From: JADJWR01 sp964509545
GTDB taxonomy: Bacteria; Pseudomonadota; Gammaproteobacteria; Burkholderiales; Burkholderiaceae_F
DNA: 64,000 nucleotides
Assembly (NCBI GenBank): GCA_964509545.1
Contig: CAZDXQ010000006.1
Location: 68,942 to 132,941, forward strand
Direction: 5' to 3'
This document shows, piece by piece, positions 26,367 to 35,106 of this stretch. Under the pieces are notes generated by a model, which saw only the letters and a list, made by a program, of their open reading frames with translations, did no database searches and was not told where the DNA came from. Both the position numbers and the translations under genes were made by a program. The stretch's first letter is position 1; each line of letters opens with the position of its first letter.

Positions 26367-27596
26367 CTACAGGCCGAAGTCGTCGAGCATGATGTTCTCG
26401 CGGTCGACGCCGAATTCCATCGCCAGCTTGATCACCGCCTTGTTCATCACGTCCGGCCCGCACAGGTAGAACTCGATGTCCTCCGGCGCCGGGTGCTTCT
26501 CCAGGTACATCTTGCGCAGCACGTGGTGCCGCACCAGCCCGACCGGGCCTGTCCAGTTGTCCTCCGGCCGCGGCTCCGACAGCACGATATGCCAGGAGAA
26601 GTTCGGATGCTCGGCGGCCAGCTTGTTGAACTCGTCGATGTAGAAGGCTTCCTTCAGATTGCGCGCCGAGTACCAGAACACCATCTTGCGCTTGCTCTTC
26701 AGCCGCAGCAGCTGGTCGAAGATGTGCGCCCGCATCGGCGCCATTCCCGCGCCGGCGGCGACGAAGCACATCTCTTTGTCGGTGTCCTTGGCGAAGAACT
26801 CGCCGAACGGGCCGGACACCGTGACCAGGTCGCCGGGCTTCAGGCGGAACAGCCACGAACTCATCTTGCCTGGCGGGATGTCGTCGCGATAGTCGGGCGG
26901 GAAGGCGATGCGGATGGTGAACAGCAGGATGCCCTTTTCGAGCGGGTAGTTGGCCATCGAATAGCCGCGCTCGACGTTCTCCGTCACCACCGACCGGAAG
27001 CGCCACAGGTCGAAGCGGTCCCACTCCTCGCGGAACTCCGGCTCGATGTCGAACTCCCTGTAGCTCAGTTCGTGCGGCGGGCACTCGATCTGCACGTAGC
27101 CGCCGGCGCGAAACGGCACCTCCTCGCCCTCGGGCAGCGCCAGCTTCAGCTCCTTGATGAAGGTCGACACGTTGCGGTTGTGGATCACCCGGCACTGCCA
27201 CTTGCGCACCGAGAAGATCTCGGGCGCGACCTCGATCCGCATGTCGCGCTTGACCTTGACCTGGCAGGCCAGGCGATAGCCGTGTTTGGCCTCGCGCGGC
27301 GAGATGAAGCCGGTCTCGGTCGGCAGCAGCGCGCCGCCGCCTTCCTTGACCACGACTTCGCACACGCCGCAGGCGCCCTTGCCACCGCATGCGGCGGGCA
27401 GGAAGATGCGGTTCGACGTCAGCGCGTTGAGCAGCGTGCCGCCAGCTTCGACCTTCAGCGCCTTCGAATCGTCCTCGTTGACGACGATCGACACGTCGCC
27501 GCTGGCCACCAGCTTGCGCCGCGCGCCCATCAGCAGCAGCACCAGCAGCAGCACGACGACGGTGAACATGACGACGGCAAGGACAATGTCGAGCAT
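26367..27596 (-). CDS. nqrF: Na+-NQR subunit F, NADH dehydrogenase
   Basis: 409 residues. N-terminal helix, then a [2Fe-2S] ferredoxin domain with CGGKGACGVC and a later Cys in RLACQVKV, then a ferredoxin-reductase domain with FAD motif (SMANYPLEKG) and NADH motif (AAGAGMAPMRAHI, GPDVMNKAV). Oxidises NADH and passes electrons via FAD and the [2Fe-2S] centre into the membrane subunits. It is 20 bases downstream of nqrE. Confidence 0.97.
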   Translation of the reverse strand: MLDIVLAVVMFTVVVLLLVLLLMGARRKLVASGDVSIVVNEDDSKALKVEAGGTLLNALTSNRIFLPAACGGKGACGVCEVVVKEGGGALLPTETGFISPREAKHGYRLACQVKVKRDMRIEVAPEIFSVRKWQCRVIHNRNVSTFIKELKLALPEGEEVPFRAGGYVQIECPPHELSYREFDIEPEFREEWDRFDLWRFRSVVTENVERGYSMANYPLEKGILLFTIRIAFPPDYRDDIPPGKMSSWLFRLKPGDLVTVSGPFGEFFAKDTDKEMCFVAAGAGMAPMRAHIFDQLLRLKSKRKMVFWYSARNLKEAFYIDEFNKLAAEHPNFSWHIVLSEPRPEDNWTGPVGLVRHHVLRKMYLEKHPAPEDIEFYLCGPDVMNKAVIKLAMEFGVDRENIMLDDFGL

Positions 27597-27616
27597 GGCG
27601 GCCTCTCAGTGTCCTG

Positions 27617-28231
27617 TCACAGCTGGATGCCGGAGAACATCATGAACGCCAGCGACATCAGGCCGGCGCTGATGAAGGTGATGCCGAGCCCGCGCAGGCC
27701 GGCCGGCACGTTCGAGTAGGTGAGCTTCTCGCGGATGGCCGCCAGCGCGATCAGGGCGATGGCGAAGCCCAACCCGGAGCCAAAGGCGAAGACGACGCTT
27801 TCGCCGAAGGCGTACTCGCGCTCCTGCATGAACAGCGCTCCGCCGAGGATGACGCAGTTCACCGCGATCAGCGGCAGGAACACGCCGAGCGTGTTGTAAA
27901 GCCCCGGCGCGTAGCGGTCGACCGCCATTTCGACCACCTGCACGGCGGCAGCGATGGTGGCGATGAACAGGATGAACGACAGGAAGGTCAGGTTGACTCC
28001 GGCCAGCTGCGGGCTGATCCACGACAGCGCGCCCTCGCTGAGCAGGTAGCGCAGGATCAGGTTGTTCAGCGGCACGGTCAGGACCTGCACGAACACCACC
28101 GCCACGCCCAGGCCGATCGCCGTCTCGACCTTCTTCGAACAGGCCAGGAACGAGCACATGCCCAGGAAGTAGGCGAGCGCCATGTTCTCGAGGAAGATCG
28201 AGCGGACGGCGAGGTTCAGGTAGTGCTCCAT
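27617..28231 (-). CDS. nqrE: Na+-NQR subunit E
   Basis: 204 residues, six hydrophobic helices. Begins MEHYLNLAVRSIFLENMALA and contains LGMCSFLACSKK and AVNCVILGGALF; the cysteines in these segments ligate the intramembrane iron centre shared with NqrD. Length matches the family. Separated from nqrD by a 164-base gap filled with a GC-rich repeat. Confidence 0.96.
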   Translation of the reverse strand: MEHYLNLAVRSIFLENMALAYFLGMCSFLACSKKVETAIGLGVAVVFVQVLTVPLNNLILRYLLSEGALSWISPQLAGVNLTFLSFILFIATIAAAVQVVEMAVDRYAPGLYNTLGVFLPLIAVNCVILGGALFMQEREYAFGESVVFAFGSGLGFAIALIALAAIREKLTYSNVPAGLRGLGITFISAGLMSLAFMMFSGIQL

Positions 28232-28239
28232 TCAGCACC

Positions 28240-28386
28240 CGCCCGGCCGCGCTAACGGCACTGAACGCCCCTCGGGGTGCGAGGCCGGACGCGGGCCGGC
28301 ACCGGCGTGCCGGCGAACGCCAGCCGAGCCGACCGGGCCTGCAAGCCCGGCCGCGGAACGGCGAACGCAGTGAGGGCGGGGGCAGT
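28240..28386. repeat. GC-rich intergenic repeat between nqrD and nqrE
   Basis: The gap starts GCCCGGCCGCGCTAACGGCA, continues ACGCCCCTCGGGG, and ends with GCGAACGCAGTGAGGGCGGGGGC. The same themes (CCCGGCCGCCCG, CCCCTCGGGG, GCGAACG-AGTGAG, GGGGGT) occur in the nuoF-nuoE and nuoA-nuoB gaps, so this is a diverged member of one dispersed family. It also holds smaller palindromes such as GCCGGCACCGGCGTGCCGGC. No coding potential. Confidence 0.6.
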
Positions 28387-28395
28387 TCATCTTCT

Positions 28396-29055
28396 CTAGT
28401 CCTTTTCCTGCAGATGCGGCTTCCAGGTGCGCAGCGCCCAGATCAGCAGTCCGATCAGGAACAGCGCCGACGGCGCCAGCAGCATCAGGCCGTTCGGCAC
28501 GTACCAGCCGCCGTCCTTGGACAGCGGCAGCACGGTGTAGCCGAGGATCTTGCCGGCACCGAACAGTTCGCGCGCCACCGCGACCACGACCAGCACCAGA
28601 CCGTAGCCGAGGCCGTTGCCGATGCCGTCGAGCACCGACGCGTACGGCGGGTTGTTCATCGCGAAGCCCTCGGCGCGGCCCATCACGATGCAGTTGGTGA
28701 TGATCAGGCCAACGAATACCGACAGCTCAAGCGAAAGCTCGTACAGCGTCGCCTTCAGCACCTGGTCGAAGACGATCACCAGCGAGGCGATGATGGCCAG
28801 CTGCACGATGATGCGGATCGACGACGGCGTGCGCTCGCGAACGAGGCTCACCGCGAGGTTGGCCAGCATCGCTACCAGAACCACACCGGCGGTCATCACC
28901 AGCGCCTTGTCCACCCGCGTAGTGATGGCCAGCGCCGAGCAGATGCCCAGCACCTGCACGCCGATCGGGTTGTTGACCAGCACCGGGTCGAACAGGATGG
29001 CGCGCTCGCGCTTGCCGAAAGCGCCCCCCCCTGCAGCTGGATTGACTGCGCTCAT
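28396..29055 (-). CDS. nqrD: Na+-NQR subunit D
   Basis: 219 residues, six helices. PVLVNNPIGVQVLGICSALAIT and ITNCIVMGRAEGFAM carry the two conserved cysteines for the iron centre. YTVLPLSKDGGWYVPNG and LLIWALRTWKP near the C-terminus fit NqrD. Gene order nqrB-C-D-E-F is standard. Confidence 0.96.
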   Translation of the reverse strand: MSAVNPAAGGGAFGKRERAILFDPVLVNNPIGVQVLGICSALAITTRVDKALVMTAGVVLVAMLANLAVSLVRERTPSSIRIIVQLAIIASLVIVFDQVLKATLYELSLELSVFVGLIITNCIVMGRAEGFAMNNPPYASVLDGIGNGLGYGLVLVVVAVARELFGAGKILGYTVLPLSKDGGWYVPNGLMLLAPSALFLIGLLIWALRTWKPHLQEKD

Positions 29056-29083
29056 CGCTCCTCCCCGAGGCCCGTACGCATTC

Positions 29084-29872
29084 TCATCCGGCCCCTCGCT
29101 GGCGGAATTTCTTCAGAAACCTGCCGTAGCCGTCGTCGCTGAGCCAGAACTGCGTCAGCCGCGTGATCGCGTTGCTGGTGATCGTCGCCCCCGACATGCC
29201 GTCGACCTTCAACGGGTCCTTCTCCGGCGGCCCGGCGGTGCCCTTGATCACCGTGATCCGCGGCAGGCCCTGCTCGTCGTAGGCCTTGCGCCCCTGCCAC
29301 AGTGCCAGCCAGGCCGGGTTGGAGATCTCGCCGCCGAGCCCTGGCGTCTCCTTGTGCTCGTAGTAGGTCAGGCCGCGGATCGTGACTCCGTCGCGGCCGA
29401 GCGCCATGAAGCCGTAGACGGTGCCCCACATGCCGAGCCCCTCGAGCGGGATCACCAGCTGCTCGACCTCGCGGTCCTTCAGTACGAAGTAGACGACGCC
29501 GGTGTTGGGCATGCGGCCGATGCCGGCGTTGTTGGCCGGCGCCACGCGGCTGGCGCCCGGATCGTTGCGCGCCGCCCGCTGGTCGTAGCTGCGTGCATCG
29601 GCCCTGTCTTCGGCCAGCAGTTCGCCGGTGGCGAGGTCGACCAGGCGTGCCTTCACGTCGGCCTGGAAGTAGCGCTCGACCTGCTGCCGGCTGACGTCCT
29701 CGCCCGGCTTGACCAGGCCGGCGGCGATCAGCACGTTCTTCTCCATGTACAGGCGCGCGTTCGCCTTCTGCCGCGGCTGCAGTGTCACCGCTGCGCCGGA
29801 GACGAGCAGCGCGCAGACGACGCAGACGATGGTCGCGAAGACGATCGTGTAACGCGTCGAATTGACGTTCAT
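29084..29872 (-). CDS. nqrC: Na+-NQR subunit C, covalent FMN
   Basis: 262 residues from the ATG at 29872, which follows TGAGGCAAGCGCC; a longer frame to 29890 lacks a site. One transmembrane helix (about 9-31), periplasmic domain, and the flavinylation motif DGMSGATITSN, where Thr accepts FMN from ApbE. FVLKDREVEQLVIPLEGLGMW and GLGGEISNP are family segments. It starts 10 bases after the nqrB stop. Confidence 0.96.
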   Translation of the reverse strand: MNVNSTRYTIVFATIVCVVCALLVSGAAVTLQPRQKANARLYMEKNVLIAAGLVKPGEDVSRQQVERYFQADVKARLVDLATGELLAEDRADARSYDQRAARNDPGASRVAPANNAGIGRMPNTGVVYFVLKDREVEQLVIPLEGLGMWGTVYGFMALGRDGVTIRGLTYYEHKETPGLGGEISNPAWLALWQGRKAYDEQGLPRITVIKGTAGPPEKDPLKVDGMSGATITSNAITRLTQFWLSDDGYGRFLKKFRQRGAG

Positions 29873-29882
29873 GGCGCTTGCC

Positions 29883-31109
29883 TCAGCCACGGCGCGCGAG
29901 CCTCCGCCGGATGTTGGCCTGCACGAAGCCGTAGTCGATGACCGGCGCCATCACGTTCATGAACAGGATCACCAGCATCACCGACTCCGGATAGGCCGGA
30001 TTGACGACGCGGATCAGCACGATGAGCGCCCCGATCAGGAAGCCGTAGACCCACTTGCCCTTTTCGGAGAAGGGCGACGTCACCGGGTCGGTGGCCATGA
30101 ACACCATGCCGAAGGCCCAGCCGCCGAGCACCATGTGCCACCAGAACGGCACGCCGAACCACGGATTGGTCGACGAGCCGATCGCGTTGAGCAGGCTGGC
30201 CATGGCGATCGTGCCCAGCGTCACGGCCGCCATCGTCCGCCACGAGCCGACCTTGGTGACGAGGATGATCACCGCGCCGATCAGGCAGGCCAGTGCCGAG
30301 GTCTCGCCCATGCTGCCCGGCTCCCAGCCGACGAAGGCGTTCCACCACGAAAAGCCCTGCTCGGCGAACGGCCCGGTCATCAGCCGCATCTGGCCGAGCA
30401 GTGTGGCGCCGGAAAAACCATCGACCGCGGCACCGTCGGGCACGGCCGTCCACACCTTGTCGCCGGAGATCTCCGCCGGGTAGGCGAAGAACAGGAACGC
30501 GCGGGCGGCCAGCGCCGGGTTGATGAAGTTCATGCCGGTGCCGCCGAACAGTTCCTTGGCGATCACCACGCCGAAGCTGATGCCCAGCGCCGCCTGCCAC
30601 AGCGGCGTGGTCGGCGGCAGGATCAGCGGAAAGAGGATGCCGGTGACGAAGAAGCCTTCGTTGACCTCGATCCGGCGCACGATGGCGAACAGCACTTCCC
30701 AGGTCAGGCCGACCGCCATCGTCACGATGTAAAGGGGCAGGAAGTACAGCGCCCCGTGCGTGAGATTGGCGAGCGGACTGGACGGCGAATAGCCGACGCC
30801 GAGCCACCGGATCACGTCGTGCCGCCAGCCCTCGAGCGCCGCGCTCTTCGCCGGGTCGATCGCCAGGTTGGCCTGCAGCCCGGTGTTGACCATCGCCATG
30901 AACACGCACGGCAGCGCGGCGATGACCACCATCATCATCATCCGCTTCAGATCGATGGCGTCGCGCACATGGCTGCAGGTGCGCGCCACCGACGACGGCG
31001 TGTAGAAGAAGGTGTCGGCCGCTTCCCACAGCGGATACAGCTTCTCCAGCTTGCCGCCCTTTTCGAAGTGGTGGGCCTGGCGGTCGAGGAAAGCGCGCAA
31101 GGCCCGCAT
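29883..31109 (-). CDS. nqrB: Na+-NQR subunit B, covalent FMN and riboflavin
   Basis: 408 residues with about ten helices. The start is the ATG at 31109, sharing one base with the nqrA stop. Contains the flavinylation motif DGFSGATLLGQM, ITGILFPLILPPTTPLWQAA, GVVIAKELFGGTGMNFINPA and FMATDPVTSPFSEKGKW, all NqrB hallmarks. Core Na+-translocating, quinone-reducing subunit. Confidence 0.97.
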   Translation of the reverse strand: MRALRAFLDRQAHHFEKGGKLEKLYPLWEAADTFFYTPSSVARTCSHVRDAIDLKRMMMMVVIAALPCVFMAMVNTGLQANLAIDPAKSAALEGWRHDVIRWLGVGYSPSSPLANLTHGALYFLPLYIVTMAVGLTWEVLFAIVRRIEVNEGFFVTGILFPLILPPTTPLWQAALGISFGVVIAKELFGGTGMNFINPALAARAFLFFAYPAEISGDKVWTAVPDGAAVDGFSGATLLGQMRLMTGPFAEQGFSWWNAFVGWEPGSMGETSALACLIGAVIILVTKVGSWRTMAAVTLGTIAMASLLNAIGSSTNPWFGVPFWWHMVLGGWAFGMVFMATDPVTSPFSEKGKWVYGFLIGALIVLIRVVNPAYPESVMLVILFMNVMAPVIDYGFVQANIRRRLARRG

Positions 31110-32464
31110 CAATGCTCCTTCTCGATGCGCGTCAGCGCCTCGCGCAGCAGCGGCCCGTACTCGTACTTCGACGGGCACACACAGGTGGCCAGCGCGATGT
31201 CCTCCTCGTCGAGCTCGAGCGCGCCGAGTTTCTGCGCCGCCTCATCGTCCCTGATGATCAGCGCCCGCAGCAGGAAAGTCGGCTCGATGTCGAACGGCAG
31301 CACGCGCTCGTAGGTGCCGATAGGCACCATCGCCCGCGGCCCGCCATTGACCGTCGTGGTCAGCACGCGCTGCGCGCGCGAAAACGCGCCGAGCACGGCG
31401 CCAGTAACGGAGAACTTGTCCGCGCCCGGCCGGATGTAGCCGAACATCTCGCGTTCGCGCCCTTCCGGCAGCGCCGCGACCTGCAGGTGATAGCGGCCGA
31501 GATAGCCGTGCACTTCGCCGGCGGCGGCACGTCCGTCGAGCACGGAGCCGGAGATGACGCGGGAATCGAACTCGCCCAGTTCGCCGGCGACCAGCTCGTC
31601 GACGCAGGCGCCCAGCCGGGTGCGCAAAAGGCGGGGGGCGCGCACCGATGGCCCGGCAAGCGAGATCACGCGCTGCACGTCGAGCCGGCCCGTGCGCAGC
31701 AGGTGGCCCAGCGCGACCACGTCCTGGTAGCCGATGTGCCAGACCCGTCGCTCCATGCTGACCGGACGGATGCAGTGAATGTGCCAGCCGACGGCGCCGG
31801 AGGGGTGAGGTCCACCGAACTGTTCGTGCCGCACGCCCGCGGGCGGATCGAATGTCTCTCCGGCCGCTGTGCAAAGGATCACCGGGCCGGCGCCGAGCTT
31901 GGTCAGCGCGACGAGGCCGTCTCGGAATTCGTCCGCGCGCGCACCGATCACCAGCGCTGGCGGCGGCGCGTGCGGCCGCGTATCTGTGGCGGTGACGAAC
32001 AGCGCCTCGGCGCTGCCGTCGGCGGCAGGCACGTGGCCGAACGGCCGCTGACGCAGCGCCGTCCACAGGCCCGATTCGAGCATCAGCGCGCGCACCGCGC
32101 CGGTATCGAGTTCGCCCGCCGCACGGCCGCTGAAAGAGGCGAACGCGACCTGCCGCGCCGGGCCGTCGCCAGCGTCAACATCGATCACGACCGAGATCAG
32201 CGCCCGACGCTCGCCGCGATGAATCGCCGCCACCGTCCCCGCCGCCGGCGCGGTGAACGAGACACCGGGGCTGCGCTTGTCCTCGTACAGCTTCTGTCCA
32301 CGCAGGACCCGGTCGCCGACCTGAACTGCGAGCCCCGGCTTCAAGCCGGGGACATCGGCCGCCAGCAGCGCCACGCGCGAACTCGGCCGTGCGTCTTCGA
32401 TCTGCAACGCCGGCGCACCGGCCAATGGCAGATCGAGCCCCCTGCGATTTCGAAACACGGCCAT
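31109..32464 (-). CDS. nqrA: Na+-NQR subunit A
   Basis: 451 residues, soluble and biotin-carboxyl-carrier-like at the N-terminus (RGLDLPLAGAPALQIED, then GLAVQVGDRVLRGQKLYEDK). Contains HIHCIRPVSMERRVWHIGYQ and, at the end, CVCPSKYEYGPLLREALTRI, typical of NqrA. First gene of the nqr operon, which runs A-B-C-D-E-F, CBS gene, apbE, nqrM. Its promoter must lie in the 205 bases to the malic enzyme stop; no clear hexamers are seen there. Confidence 0.97.
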   Translation of the reverse strand: MAVFRNRRGLDLPLAGAPALQIEDARPSSRVALLAADVPGLKPGLAVQVGDRVLRGQKLYEDKRSPGVSFTAPAAGTVAAIHRGERRALISVVIDVDAGDGPARQVAFASFSGRAAGELDTGAVRALMLESGLWTALRQRPFGHVPAADGSAEALFVTATDTRPHAPPPALVIGARADEFRDGLVALTKLGAGPVILCTAAGETFDPPAGVRHEQFGGPHPSGAVGWHIHCIRPVSMERRVWHIGYQDVVALGHLLRTGRLDVQRVISLAGPSVRAPRLLRTRLGACVDELVAGELGEFDSRVISGSVLDGRAAAGEVHGYLGRYHLQVAALPEGREREMFGYIRPGADKFSVTGAVLGAFSRAQRVLTTTVNGGPRAMVPIGTYERVLPFDIEPTFLLRALIIRDDEAAQKLGALELDEEDIALATCVCPSKYEYGPLLREALTRIEKEH

Positions 32465-32669
32465 CGTCTTGCTGGTTCTCTGGTGCCTTGCGCAGCGCGC
32501 GACCGCGACCTTCCGCTATCGAATCCCGGTCGCCAAGACCGAGCAACCGTATGCGTTCCGCCGCGCGCCCGCCTTGAGCGCGGTCAATGACCGCCACTGA
32601 GCCCGCGCCAGCGCTTTCCCTAGATCGCGCGGTGTTCGCCGCTACGCCGACGCCGCGCAACGTACTCCG

Positions 32670-34340
32670 TTACGCGTACGGCGCATAGGTCGGCGTGTAC
32701 ATCTGCGCACGTACGTAAGCCAGCATGTCCTCGGGCGGATCGATGCTCGCCAGTCCGGCCGACAGCGCCTCCTCGATCACCGCCGCGGCGATGAACGCCG
32801 ACACATCGCGCACGCGAGCCAACGGCGGATACAGGCTACCCTGCGCCAGGTCGGCGTCGCTAACCTGCGCCGCCAGCGTGCGCGCCGCCGCCATGAACAT
32901 GCGGTCGGTCACCTGAACGAGTCCGCCGGCAATCGCGCCGAGGCCGACGCCGGGAAAGATGTACGAGTTGTTGCCCTGCCGCGGCACGAAGTGCCTGCCG
33001 TTGAGGGTGACCGGATCGAACGGGCTGCCCGAGGCGAAAAGCGCGCGGCCGCTGGACCAGGCGTAGGCCTGCTCGGCCGTGCACTCGGAGCGCGACGTCG
33101 GATTGGACAGCGCGAAGATGATCGGCCGTTCGTTCAGCTCGGCCATCGTTTCGACCACGTCCTGCGTGAACGTGTTCGGCGTGGCCGAAACGCCGATGAT
33201 CGCGGTGGGCTTGAGCAGACGGATCGCGTCGATGAACGAGGCCGCGGGCGCATGTTCGTGCGCATACGGCTTCTTGTGCGCCGCCAGATCGCCGCGCGAA
33301 GCAACGACCAGCCCCTTCGAGTCGACCAGCCAGCAGCGCCGGCGCGCGGCGGCTTCGGTCATGCCGTCGTCGACCATGGCCTCGACCAACAGGTCGGAAA
33401 TGCCGGTGGCCGCCTCGCCCGCGCCGAGGCAAAGGAAGGTCTGCTCGGCCAGCGGCCTGCGCGTGACGCGCAGCGCCGAGAAGATGCCGGCCACGGTCAC
33501 CGAGGCGGTGCCCTGGATATCGTCGTTGAAGCAGCAGATCTCGCCGCGGTACTTCTGCAGCAACCTGAACGCATGATGGTTGGCGAAGTCCTCGAACTGC
33601 ACGACGATGCCCGGAAACACCTCCTGCGTCGCGTCGATGAACTCGCCGACGAAATCGTCGTACGCGGCGCCGGTCAGGCGCGGCTGGCGCAGGCCGAGGT
33701 ACAGGCGGTCGGTGTGCAGCGCCGTGTTGTTGGTGCCGACGTCGAGCAGCACCGGCAGGCAGTGGCGCGGATGCACGCCGGCGCAGGCGGTATAAAGGGC
33801 CAGCTTGCCGATCGGGATGCCCATGCCGTTGGCGCCGAGATCGCCGAGCCCGAGGATGCGCTCGCCGTCGGTGACGACGATGATGGCCGCGTCGCGGTAC
33901 GGCCAGTTGTGCAGCACCTGCGCCACGCGGCCGCGGTCGGACGCCGCCACGTACAGGCCGCGAGGCCGACGGTAGATGTGGCCGAACTGCTGGCAGGCGA
34001 GCCCTACCGTCGGCGTGTAGATGAGCGGCATCATCTCGTCCGGGTTCTCGGTGACGACCCGGTAGAACAGCGTCTCGTTGCGGTCCTGCAGCGACTCGAG
34101 AAGGATGTACTTCGACAGGTTCGAGTCGAGCCGGCGCAGGTTCTCCAGCACGCGCGCCACCTGGTCCTCGAGCGTGGCCACGCCCGGCGGCAGCAGGCCG
34201 CGCAGCCCCAGCGCATCGCGCTCGACCTCGGTGAAGGCAGTGCCCTTGTTCAGCGTCGGATCGCGCAGCAGCGTCGTGCCGCGCGGGAACCATTCGGGCA
34301 GCGGCGGCGGCAGTACGCGTTGGCGGGTGCGTCGGGACAT
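32670..34340 (-). CDS. maeA: NAD-dependent malic enzyme
   Basis: 556 residues, the long (SfcA/MaeA) form. Contains LIYTPTVGLACQQFGHIYRR, the ILGLGDLGANGMGIPIGKLA loop, metal-binding FEDFANHHAF and CFNDDIQGTASV, and the nucleotide motif LGAGEAATGISDLL. Converts malate to pyruvate with NAD+. In context it links dicarboxylate uptake (DctPQM) and fumarate metabolism to the pyruvate:ferredoxin oxidoreductase further on. It lies upstream of nqrA on the same strand but with a 205-base gap. Confidence 0.95.
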   Translation of the reverse strand: MSRRTRQRVLPPPLPEWFPRGTTLLRDPTLNKGTAFTEVERDALGLRGLLPPGVATLEDQVARVLENLRRLDSNLSKYILLESLQDRNETLFYRVVTENPDEMMPLIYTPTVGLACQQFGHIYRRPRGLYVAASDRGRVAQVLHNWPYRDAAIIVVTDGERILGLGDLGANGMGIPIGKLALYTACAGVHPRHCLPVLLDVGTNNTALHTDRLYLGLRQPRLTGAAYDDFVGEFIDATQEVFPGIVVQFEDFANHHAFRLLQKYRGEICCFNDDIQGTASVTVAGIFSALRVTRRPLAEQTFLCLGAGEAATGISDLLVEAMVDDGMTEAAARRRCWLVDSKGLVVASRGDLAAHKKPYAHEHAPAASFIDAIRLLKPTAIIGVSATPNTFTQDVVETMAELNERPIIFALSNPTSRSECTAEQAYAWSSGRALFASGSPFDPVTLNGRHFVPRQGNNSYIFPGVGLGAIAGGLVQVTDRMFMAAARTLAAQVSDADLAQGSLYPPLARVRDVSAFIAAAVIEEALSAGLASIDPPEDMLAYVRAQMYTPTYAPYA

Positions 34341-34484
34341 CGGTCTCTCCTCTATGGCAAAGGCGTCGGCAGCCGTTCTTCTTTTGCGCGGGGAGCGGCG
34401 GCCATCTGGGGGATCGGCTCGGCTTCTTGCGGCGCACGATCATCCCCGGCCCGGGTAACGCTAGAGGGGTCGACCAATCGGGCA

Positions 34485-34498
34485 TTGACAGTGGTCAA
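34485..34498. promoter_or_regulatory. FNR/CRP-type dyad, TTGAC-N4-GTCAA
   Basis: TTGACAGTGGTCAA is a perfect 5-bp inverted repeat with 4-base spacer in the maeA-CNB intergenic region, 129 bases before the CNB gene and 145 bases before maeA. It fits the TTGA-N6-TCAA consensus of FNR/FixK/DNR regulators. The embedded TTGACA could also be a -35, but no -10 is placed well. Either neighbour could be the target. Confidence 0.5.
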
Positions 34499-34626
34499 CG
34501 TAAGAATTAGCCCGGCGTGGATACGCGGCGCAAAGACGCGCACACTTGATTTTCTTCAGAGGACGCCGGCGCCCGATGCCGCGGGGCCGCTGCCGGGCCG
34601 GTGTCACCGCCGCCGAGGAGGCACCG

Positions 34627-35106
34627 ATGAATGCACCCGCCGTTCAGCCGCTTCTCGCACAGCACCCCTTCGCCAGGGAATTCCAGCCGCAGCAGATCGA
34701 GCGGCTGGCCGCGCAGGCACGCGCCGTGACTTTCGCGCCGGAGCAGGTCATCTTCCGCGAGGGCGACGAATGCGACGACTTCTACCTGATCGTCAGCGGG
34801 CGCGTGGCGCTCGAGATGGTGGTCGGCAGCCGCGTGCTGCGCATCCAGACGCTCGGTGACGGCGACGAGTTCGGCTGGTCGGCGCTGATCACGGGCCGCG
34901 GCAAGCACTTCCAGGCGCGGGCGCTGACGCCACTAACCGCGCTGGTCTTCGACGGCAGCCAGCTGCTCGAGAACTGCCGCCGCGATCCCGAACTGGGCTT
35001 CAGCCTGATGTACCGCCTGCTCGGCATCGTCGCCGAGCGGCTGCAGGCGACGCGGCTGCAGCTGATCGACACCTACTCGCCGATTGCGGCGCGGGCCGGC
35101 GCGTGA
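34627..35106 (+). CDS. Cyclic nucleotide-binding domain protein
   Basis: 159 residues from the ATG at 34627 behind GCCGAGGAGGCACCG. One cNMP-binding barrel: VIFREGDECDDFYLIVSGRVAL, then LGDGDEFGWSALITGRGKHF in place of the phosphate-binding cassette, then a helical end. The cassette lacks the usual Arg-Ser/Ala pair after GE, so true cAMP binding is doubtful. There is no DNA-binding domain, so it would act on a partner protein. Overlaps the GNAT gene by 4 bases (GTGA). Confidence 0.85.
   Translation: MNAPAVQPLLAQHPFAREFQPQQIERLAAQARAVTFAPEQVIFREGDECDDFYLIVSGRVALEMVVGSRVLRIQTLGDGDEFGWSALITGRGKHFQARALTPLTALVFDGSQLLENCRRDPELGFSLMYRLLGIVAERLQATRLQLIDTYSPIAARAGA

Noticed and set aside
31112..32590. 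A 492-codon plus-strand frame opposite nqrA
   Set aside because: nqrA is certain, and the opposite frame lacks any domain.
34485..34511. Sigma-70 promoter from the TTGACA at 34485
   Set aside because: No -10 hexamer 16-18 bases downstream; the symmetrical TTGAC-N4-GTCAA reading explains the site better.
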